A stretch of 11,361 nt of DNA from an uncultured Desulfarculaceae bacterium (GTDB lineage Bacteria; Desulfobacterota; Desulfarculia; Desulfarculales; Desulfarculaceae). Below the pieces are notes generated by a model. That model was not told the origin of the DNA. It made no database searches and was given only the letters and a program-made list of their open reading frames with translations. Positions 7,186 through 11,361 of this stretch are shown here, piece by piece. Both the position numbers and the translations under genes were made by a program. The stretch lies in contig CALERA010000293.1 in the NCBI GenBank assembly GCA_937908275.1, positions 1 through 11,361 of the forward strand, written 5' to 3'. Positions within the stretch are counted from its first letter, which is position 1; every line of letters starts with the position of its first letter.

Positions 7186-7722
7186 TTAGTTGCGGCGCAG
7201 GACCAGGGACTTGTCCCCGGTGTCCACGAACATCTGGTTGCCCTCCAGGTGGAAGCGGGCGTTGATCAGGTAATTGTCCTGGTTCAGGATCAGGGTCTGG
7301 CCCACCACCCGGTAGCGCTCCACGTCCTCGCTCAGCACCCCGTCGTGATCCACCTTGCTGGACAGGGCGGTGCCGTCGTGGCGGAAGTGGATCTTCCAGG
7401 AGCGATAGGGCCGGCTGGGCCGGGGGTTGATGTTGATCACATCCCAGCTGGTGCCGGGCAGGGGTCCCAGGTCGGCGGCGCTGCTCTGGTGGCGCTGGCC
7501 GGCCTGCTGCTTGTCCATCTCGTTGCCGATGATGTAGCCCAGGCCGGCGCCCACGCCGGTGCCGATCAGGGTGCCGGCGGTGTTGCCGCCGATGGCCTGG
7601 CCCAGGAGGGCGCCCACGCCCGCACCGGCCGCCGCGCCGGTCTGGGCCTGGGTGGCGCAGCCCGCGCCCAGGCCCAACCCCAGACAGAGCAACAAGAGCC
7701 CAACCGTCGATTTAACCTGCAT
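7186..7722 (-). CDS. Glycine-zipper lipoprotein with beta-rich C-terminal domain
   Basis: The 178-residue protein starts with a lipoprotein signal peptide (MQVKSTVGLLLLCLGLGLGAGC). Cys22 in LGAGC fits the lipobox pattern, though Gly at -3 is not the commonest residue. Residues about 26-70 form a glycine zipper with repeated GxxxG spacing (GAAAGAGVGALLGQAIGG, then GTLIGTGVGAGLGYIIGNEMDK), like outer-membrane YMGG/Rick_17kDa-type domains. After a Gln/Ser-rich linker, residues about 85-178 have alternating strands (SWDVININ, WKIHFRHDG, ERYRVVGQTLIL, RFHLEGNQMFV, KSLVLRRN) that resemble a lipocalin-like domain; this is a weak inference. AAAGGA lies eight bases before the ATG. It is downstream of a shorter paralogue and probably cotranscribed with it. 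Function unknown; an envelope role is likely. Confidence 0.82.
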   Translation of the reverse strand: MQVKSTVGLLLLCLGLGLGAGCATQAQTGAAAGAGVGALLGQAIGGNTAGTLIGTGVGAGLGYIIGNEMDKQQAGQRHQSSAADLGPLPGTSWDVININPRPSRPYRSWKIHFRHDGTALSSKVDHDGVLSEDVERYRVVGQTLILNQDNYLINARFHLEGNQMFVDTGDKSLVLRRN

Positions 7723-7779
7723 GCGCGAAGTCCTTTCCTGCCCGACGCGGCCCTGGCCGGTCTGTATATTTTTCAGGCG

Positions 7780-8013
7780 CTAAGGCGCGACCCGCTCCTT
7801 CTTGTCCATCTCGTTGCCGATGATGTAGCCCAGACCGGTGCCGATGCCAGCCCCGATCAGGGTGCCGGCGGTGTTGCCGCCGATGGCCTGGCCGATCAGC
7901 GCGCCGGTGCCGGCGCCCACCGCCGCTCCGGTCTGGCCCTTGGTGGCGCAACCCGCGCCCAGGGCGGCCACCAGGGCCAGGATGACGATGCCGGTGGTGA
8001 ATGTCTTGGCCAT
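7780..8013 (-). CDS. Small glycine-zipper lipoprotein
   Basis: The 77-residue protein has a signal peptide ending LGAGC (Cys at about residue 22) and is otherwise only a glycine zipper: GAAVGAGTGALIGQAIGG, then GTLIGAGIGTGLGYIIGNEMDKKERVAP. It lacks the extra C-terminal domain of its neighbour. I chose the ATG at 8013-8011 because AAGGAAG is six bases upstream; a longer reading from 8043 would place ten charged residues before the signal peptide. Similar small proteins are often annotated as glycine zipper 2TM or osmotically inducible lipoprotein B-like. It lies 57 bases upstream of the paralogue. Lipid attachment and outer-membrane location are inferred; the molecular function is unknown. 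Confidence 0.8.
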   Translation of the reverse strand: MAKTFTTGIVILALVAALGAGCATKGQTGAAVGAGTGALIGQAIGGNTAGTLIGAGIGTGLGYIIGNEMDKKERVAP

Positions 8014-8048
8014 GGTATCTTCCTTTCGATTGGTGGTTTTCAAGCCGC

Positions 8049-8080
8049 CGCGACCCGGCCCCCATCTGGCCCGGGTCGCG
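8049..8080. other. Perfect ten-base hairpin upstream of the lipoprotein genes
   Basis: CGCGACCCGG (8049-8058) and CCGGGTCGCG (8071-8080) are exact complements around 12 bases. It lies 36-67 bases before the start of the small lipoprotein gene, so it would be in its 5' untranslated RNA if the promoter is further out. It is also immediately left of the candidate -35 for gph. No T-run follows on either side, which argues against a terminator. Confidence 0.6.
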
Positions 8081-8081
8081 C

Positions 8082-8110
8082 TTGCCGATTGCTCGGCGGT
8101 CTTCTATAAA
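8082..8110 (+). promoter_or_regulatory. Candidate sigma-70 promoter for gph-rsmA
   Basis: TTGCCG (8082-8087) and TATAAA (8105-8110) are 17 bases apart, 9 of 12 to consensus with ideal spacing, in the most A/T-rich spot of the divergent gap. Transcription would begin near 8117, about 100 bases before the phosphatase start. I found no equally good promoter for the leftward genes. Confidence 0.5.
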
Positions 8111-8220
8111 GATTAACACGCCGGGCCAAAACGCAACGGATTTTGCGGGCCAGCCCGGCCACACCAGGCCGGACCACGGACCCGGAGCCGGGGCCGGGCG
8201 CAAACCCCTTGGGACGGAAA

Positions 8221-8889
8221 ATGCTCTATCATTGCGTGCTGTTCGATCTGGACGGGACCCTGCTGGACACCCTGGCCGACCTGGCCGGGGCGGTCAACGC
8301 CATGTTGACCGAGCGGGGCCTGCCCAACCATCCGGTGGACGCCTATCGCTACATGGTGGGCGAGGGGGTGGAGAAACTGGTGACCCGGGCCCTGCCCGAG
8401 GACCGGCGCGACCCGGAGAGCGTGGCCGCCGGGGTCAAGCGCATGCGCCAGCTCTACGCCCAGGGCTGGGGCAACCACACCCGGCCCTATCCCGGCATCC
8501 CGGAGCTGGTGGCCGAGCTGGGCCTGCGGGGGGTGCCCCGGGTGGTGCTCTCCAACAAGCCCGACGACTTCACCCGCCTGATGATCGACCATTACTTCCC
8601 GGGCCAGCCCTTCGCCCTGGTGCGCGGGGCCCTGCCCGGCGTCCCCAAGAAGCCCGACCCCACCGCGGCCAGGGAGATCGCGGTCCACATCGGCCTGGAC
8701 CCCAGCTATTTCCTCTACTTGGGCGACTCGGCCACCGATATGCGCACTGCCCTGGGCGCGGGCATGTTCCCGGTGGGCGCGGCCTGGGGCTTCCGGGACC
8801 GCGCGGAGATGCTGGCGGCCGGGGCGCGGGTGATCATCGAGCAGCCCTCGGAATTGGTTGATCTCTTGAGCGGGGAGTTCCAGGCGTGA
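8221..8889 (+). CDS. gph: HAD-superfamily phosphatase, phosphoglycolate phosphatase-like
   Basis: The 222-residue protein has all four HAD motifs. Motif I is FDLDGTLLDT (8-17) with nucleophile Asp9 and acid/base Asp11. Motif II is VVLSNKP with Ser111. Motif III is Lys144 in GVPKKPDP. Motif IV is GDSATDMRTALGAG (168-181). An alpha-helical cap lies between motifs I and II, as in subfamily IA. This is the pattern of Gph, which removes 2-phosphoglycolate from DNA repair and oxygenation reactions, but substrate cannot be told apart from other small HAD phosphatases. The ATG at 8221 was chosen because the FDLDGT motif normally comes within ten residues of the N-terminus; an open frame back to 8143 adds only low-complexity residues. 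Its stop overlaps the rsmA start in GTGA, so the two are translationally coupled. Confidence 0.88.
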   Translation: MLYHCVLFDLDGTLLDTLADLAGAVNAMLTERGLPNHPVDAYRYMVGEGVEKLVTRALPEDRRDPESVAAGVKRMRQLYAQGWGNHTRPYPGIPELVAELGLRGVPRVVLSNKPDDFTRLMIDHYFPGQPFALVRGALPGVPKKPDPTAAREIAVHIGLDPSYFLYLGDSATDMRTALGAGMFPVGAAWGFRDRAEMLAAGARVIIEQPSELVDLLSGEFQA

Positions 8890-9743
8890 TCCATCCCGGC
8901 CAACTCCTGCAGGCCCATGGCCTGCGCGCCAGCAAGGCCCGGGGCCAGAACTTCCTGACCCAGCCGGCCACGGCGGCGGCCATCGCCCGCGCGGCCAACA
9001 TCGGCCCCGAGGACTGGGTGGTGGAGATCGGCGGCGGCCTGGGGGCCCTGACCCTGGCCATCGCGCCCCTGGCCCGGCGCGCCCTGATCCTGGAGGTGGA
9101 CCGGGGGCTCCACCCGGTGCTGACCGAGTTGGTGGCCCAGGCCGGGGCGGACAACGTGGAGGTGCGCCTGCAGGACGCCCTGACCTTTGACTGGGCGGCC
9201 CAAGCCGAGGCCGCCGGACGGCCCCTGGTGGTGGTGGGCAACCTGCCCTACAACATCAGCTCGCCCCTGATCTTCGCCCTTTTGGAGAACCGCCGGGCCT
9301 GGCGCGAGGCCAGCCTGATGCTCCAGCGCGAGGTGGCCACCCGCCTGGCGGCCAGCCCCGGGGGCAAGGATTACGGCCGCCTGGCGGTGCTGGTGCAGAC
9401 CTGGTGCGCGGTGCGTCCGGGGATGACCCTGGGGCCGGAGCAGTTTTTCCCCCGCCCGGCGGTGGACAGCCGGGTGGTGCATCTGGCCCCCCTGGACACG
9501 CCCCTGGCGCCCTGGGCGCAGGGGGCGGACGAGGCCTGGTACGCGATGGTGGTCAAGGCCGCCTTCAGCCAGCGGCGCAAAACCTTGATCAACAGTCTTT
9601 GCGGTGGGTTGGGTATGGACAAGGAGTCAGTGGGAGCGGCCTTGGCCCGGGCCGGGGTCGCGTCCGGCCGCCGGGCCGAAACCCTGACCATCCCGGAACT
9701 GGGCCAGGTGGCCCAGGCCTTGCGGCCGGAGCCGACTCAGTAG
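8886..9743 (+). CDS. rsmA: 16S rRNA dimethyladenosine transferase RsmA/KsgA
   Basis: RsmA dimethylates A1518 and A1519 in helix 45 of 16S rRNA late in small-subunit assembly, using S-adenosylmethionine. The 285-residue protein begins near the family signature ARGQNFL (18-24). It has the SAM loop VEIGGGLGALT (46-56), the ribose-binding acidic residue Glu70 in LEVD, Asp97 in LQDAL, the catalytic NLPYNIS (119-125) and the C-terminal FSQRRKTL (227-234). The GTG start overlaps the gph stop by three bases and has GGGGAG eight bases upstream. The last seven bases overlap the end of the convergent zinc-ribbon gene. Loss of this activity gives kasugamycin resistance in other bacteria. Confidence 0.96.
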   Translation: MIHPGQLLQAHGLRASKARGQNFLTQPATAAAIARAANIGPEDWVVEIGGGLGALTLAIAPLARRALILEVDRGLHPVLTELVAQAGADNVEVRLQDALTFDWAAQAEAAGRPLVVVGNLPYNISSPLIFALLENRRAWREASLMLQREVATRLAASPGGKDYGRLAVLVQTWCAVRPGMTLGPEQFFPRPAVDSRVVHLAPLDTPLAPWAQGADEAWYAMVVKAAFSQRRKTLINSLCGGLGMDKESVGAALARAGVASGRRAETLTIPELGQVAQALRPEPTQ

Positions 9744-9922
9744 GCCGGCTTGACCCGGGGCAGGAACTCACGCTGGTGGCTCACCACCCGCATGGTCCAA
9801 CCGCAGGGGCAGCGGAACTTGCCCCCGGCCAGCAGGTTGGCCGGACCCAACTGGTGCTGGCGTTGGCACTGGGGGCAGATCAGGCAGGCCTCCTGGCTTT
9901 TTTGCTTTCGCGGGGCGGTCAT
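9737..9922 (-). CDS. Small zinc-ribbon protein of unknown function
   Basis: The 61-residue protein has two metal-binding knuckles, CLICPQC (14-20 region) and FRCPCGW (37-43 region), about 20 residues apart. This is the layout of a zinc ribbon such as the MJ0042 type. The C-terminal tail (MRVVSHQREFLPRVKPAY) is basic. GGGAG is six bases before the ATG, and a good promoter lies 46 bases upstream. Its stop codon overlaps the end of rsmA by seven bases on the other strand. It is a single-domain protein with no signal peptide or membrane segment. It may bind nucleic acid or act as a zinc-binding adaptor; I do not recognise a named family and assign no function. Its own promoter, ribosome site and cysteine pattern together argue that it is a real gene. 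Confidence 0.7.
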   Translation of the reverse strand: MTAPRKQKSQEACLICPQCQRQHQLGPANLLAGGKFRCPCGWTMRVVSHQREFLPRVKPAY

Positions 9923-9967
9923 GCTCCTCTCCCACCGGGGCGTGGCGAGTTTATTCCTACTAAAGAG

Positions 9968-9996
9968 TATCTAATACCACCCCTGGCGGCGGTCAA
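9968..9996 (-). promoter_or_regulatory. Candidate sigma-70 promoter for the zinc-ribbon gene
   Basis: On the minus strand TTGACC (9996-9991) and TAGATA (9973-9968) are exactly 17 bases apart; the -35 matches five of six and the -10 three of six. Transcription would begin near 9961, giving a 5' leader of about 40 bases to the ATG. Confidence 0.5.
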
Positions 9997-10069
9997 GTGA
10001 CAAACCGGCCAGATATTGAGTTTGATTGCACAAGGGGGCTTAGGTCGGAACTCTGAGCGTTGCAGGAGG

Positions 10070-10116
10070 TTGACAGCCCGGGTGGGGTGTGATACTCCTG
10101 CCGGGTCGTGTTTTTT
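10070..10116 (+). terminator. Hairpin plus T-run overlapping a promoter-like sequence
   Basis: CCCGG (10077-10081) pairs with CCGGG (10101-10105), and inside it GGGGT (10084-10088 region) pairs with ACTCC, giving a two-part stem followed by TCGTGTTTTTT. This resembles an intrinsic terminator for rightward transcripts such as the one from rsmA. The same bases hold a perfect TTGACA (10070-10075) and GATACT (10091-10096), which would be a promoter for panC except that the spacing is only 15. Both readings are possible and I cannot decide between them. Confidence 0.45.
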
Positions 10117-10302
10117 GGCCCCCGGGCTGGACTAGGCCGATCGGGGGTCATAAGATTGAAACATTGAGCGTCATCCGAGGCGGGCCGCGCGAGGCCGTGG
10201 GGGTCCGGGCAGGCCAAGGACGCCGGAGAGCGCCGCGACAAGCGGCCGAGGGCCGCGAACCGCTTGGATTGGCCGGACACCACGGCGACCGGGACGGTGG
10301 GC

Positions 10303-11160
10303 ATGCAGAACCAGCCTAGCATCATCGAGACTCCCCAGGCGATGCGCGCCGACAGTCTCGCCGCCAAGCAGCGCGGCGAGACCGTGGCCTTCGTGCCCAC
10401 CATGGGGGCCCTGCACCAGGGCCATCTTTCCCTGATCGACTACGCCAAGAGCCGCCACCCCCGGGTGGTGGTCAGCATCTTCGTCAATCCCCTGCAATTC
10501 AACCAGGCCTCCGACCTGGACCATTACCCCCGCACCTTCGAGCGCGACCGCGCGCTCTGCGCCGAGCACGGCGCGGACGTGATCTACTTCCCCGGGGTTT
10601 CCGCCATGTATCCCGAGGGGTTCCAGACCAAAGTCCTGGTGGGGAACATGACCCGGGGCCTGTGCGGGGCCCATCGCCCGGGACACTTCGACGGCGTGAC
10701 CACGGTGGTGCTGAAACTGTTCAACGCGGTCCTGCCCGACCTGGCGGTCTTTGGCGAAAAGGACTACCAGCAGCTTCAGGTCATCAAGCGCATGGCCCGG
10801 GACCTGGACCTGGGGGTGGAGGTCGAGGGCCGGCCCACGCTGCGCGAGGCCGACGGTCTGGCCCTCAGCAGCCGCAACGTACACCTCTCGCCCGCCCAGC
10901 GCCAGGAGGCCCTCTGCCTCTGGCGGGGGCTCAACGCCGCCCGCGACCTGGCCCAGGCCGGGGAGCGCGAGGCCGCCAAGGTCCAAGCCGCCGCCGAGGC
11001 GGTCATCGCCGCCGCCCCGGGCATGCGGCTGGAATATCTGAAAATAGTGGACTCCACCTCCCTGGAGCCGCTGACGCGCCTGGATGGTCCGGCGCGGATG
11101 GCGGTGGCCGCGTGGGCGGGGGGTACCCGACTGATCGACAACCTGGCGTTGAACTACTAG
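10303..11160 (+). CDS. panC: Pantothenate synthetase (pantoate--beta-alanine ligase)
   Basis: PanC joins pantoate and beta-alanine with ATP to make pantothenate, the precursor of coenzyme A. The 285-residue protein shows the nucleotidyltransferase HIGH-type motif PTMGALHQGH (32-41), FVNPLQF (60-66), GHFDGVTTVV (127-136), FGEKDYQQL (150-158) and the KMSKS-like SSRNVHLS (189-196). I chose the ATG at 10303 because IIET follows within seven residues as in E. coli PanC (MLIIET). The ribosome site is poor (GGTGG two bases before the start); an in-frame TTG at 10264 would add 13 residues with no family match. panD follows after 16 bases, so the beta-alanine supplier and the ligase are made together. 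panB is not in the window. Confidence 0.96.
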   Translation: MQNQPSIIETPQAMRADSLAAKQRGETVAFVPTMGALHQGHLSLIDYAKSRHPRVVVSIFVNPLQFNQASDLDHYPRTFERDRALCAEHGADVIYFPGVSAMYPEGFQTKVLVGNMTRGLCGAHRPGHFDGVTTVVLKLFNAVLPDLAVFGEKDYQQLQVIKRMARDLDLGVEVEGRPTLREADGLALSSRNVHLSPAQRQEALCLWRGLNAARDLAQAGEREAAKVQAAAEAVIAAAPGMRLEYLKIVDSTSLEPLTRLDGPARMAVAAWAGGTRLIDNLALNY

Positions 11161-11176
11161 CCAGGGGGGAGCAGCC

Positions 11177-11361
11177 ATGCAGCGCTTCATGATGAAGTCC
11201 AAAATTCACCGCGCCACCATCACCCAGGCCGACCTGCACTACGAGGGCAGCCTGACGGTGGACCAGGAGTTATTGGACGCCGCCCAGATGATCCCCTACG
11301 AGATGGTGAAGGTCTACAACGTCGACAACGGCGAGCGTTTCGAGACCTACGTCATCCCCGG
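11177..11361 (+). CDS. panD: Aspartate 1-decarboxylase, 5' part
   Basis: PanD makes beta-alanine from aspartate for PanC. The first 61 codons are present and the window ends inside the gene (family length about 115-130 residues). The sequence contains SKIHRATITQADLHYEGS. The Gly24-Ser25 bond is the site of the self-cleavage that generates the pyruvoyl cofactor, and its position 24/25 matches E. coli PanD, which supports the ATG at 11177. GGAG lies five bases upstream. It is the second gene of a panC-panD operon. It also uses aspartate, the substrate of LysC encoded upstream. Confidence 0.95.
   Translation, partial: MQRFMMKSKIHRATITQADLHYEGSLTVDQELLDAAQMIPYEMVKVYNVDNGERFETYVIP

Larger units (their letters stand above)
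9923..10302. other. Divergent gap between the zinc-ribbon gene and panC
   Basis: It contains the leftward promoter at 9968-9996 and a hairpin with a T-run overlapping a promoter-like TTGACA at 10070-10116. A second weak promoter match (TGGACT 10128-10133, 17 bases, TAAGAT 10151-10156) follows. From 10175 to 10302 there is a GC-rich leader with alternative pairings: GCGGCC/GGCCGC around 10241-10255, and AAGCGG/CCGCTT around 10239-10264. No protein gene is supported and I do not recognise a riboswitch class. Confidence 0.55.

Noticed and set aside
6868..8109. 413-codon plus-strand open frame across the repeat gap and the lipoprotein genes
   Set aside because: It contains the leftward terminator and the inverted repeat and is antisense to two lipoprotein genes with signal peptides and ribosome sites.
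10171..11202. 343-codon minus-strand open frame opposite panC
   Set aside because: It is antisense to a confident panC and has the same Gly/His/Leu-rich shadow composition.

Overview
This looks like chromosomal, housekeeping DNA from a high-GC Gram-negative bacterium. Codon third positions are almost all G or C, Shine-Dalgarno sites are clear, and two genes encode lipoproteins. The order tsaE-lysC-cimA resembles what I recall from Geobacter and relatives, so Desulfobacterota (former Deltaproteobacteria) is the best guess; this is inference, not proof. The first 47 bases are not biological: they are an Illumina index adapter left on the end of an assembled contig. I see no phage, transposase, CRISPR array, rRNA or tRNA. 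The unusual content lies between the genes.

Layout. (1) 48-306, minus: 5' part of a YbaK-type aminoacyl-tRNA deacylase cut by the adapter, divergent from (2) 492-2243, plus: tsaE (tRNA t6A synthesis) and lysC (aspartokinase), four bases apart. (3) 2244-2791: a long gap with a palindromic dispersed repeat, then a probable transcription attenuator whose 19-codon leader peptide has five Ile and two Leu codons. (4) 2792-4384: cimA, citramalate synthase, first step of the pyruvate route to isoleucine. (5) 4385-6779: a long perfect-armed hairpin, a candidate promoter, fbp (class I fructose-1,6-bisphosphatase) and tsaD (the t6A transferase), the last two overlapping by 20 bases. (6) 6780-7185: a 35-bp sequence present three times, twice in tandem and once inverted, enclosing an intrinsic terminator for leftward transcription. 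(7) 7186-8013, minus: two tandem paralogous glycine-zipper lipoproteins. (8) 8221-9743, plus: a HAD-family phosphatase (gph-like) and rsmA/ksgA, overlapping in GTGA. (9) 9737-9922, minus: a 61-residue zinc-ribbon protein convergent on rsmA. (10) 10303 to the end, plus: panC and the start of panD.

Functional themes. Branched-chain and aspartate-family amino acids come from LysC and CimA; the leader peptide suggests that CimA is controlled by charged tRNA-Ile. Translation quality control and RNA modification are represented by YbaK, TsaE, TsaD and RsmA. Central carbon metabolism is represented by Fbp and the phosphatase, and pantothenate/CoA synthesis by PanC and PanD.

The best candidates for something undescribed are the isoleucine attenuator before cimA, the 35-bp tandem/inverted element at 6799-7170, and the glycine-zipper lipoprotein pair in which one copy has gained a beta-rich C-terminal domain. 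A strong internal ribosome site in lysC also suggests a separately made regulatory subunit.
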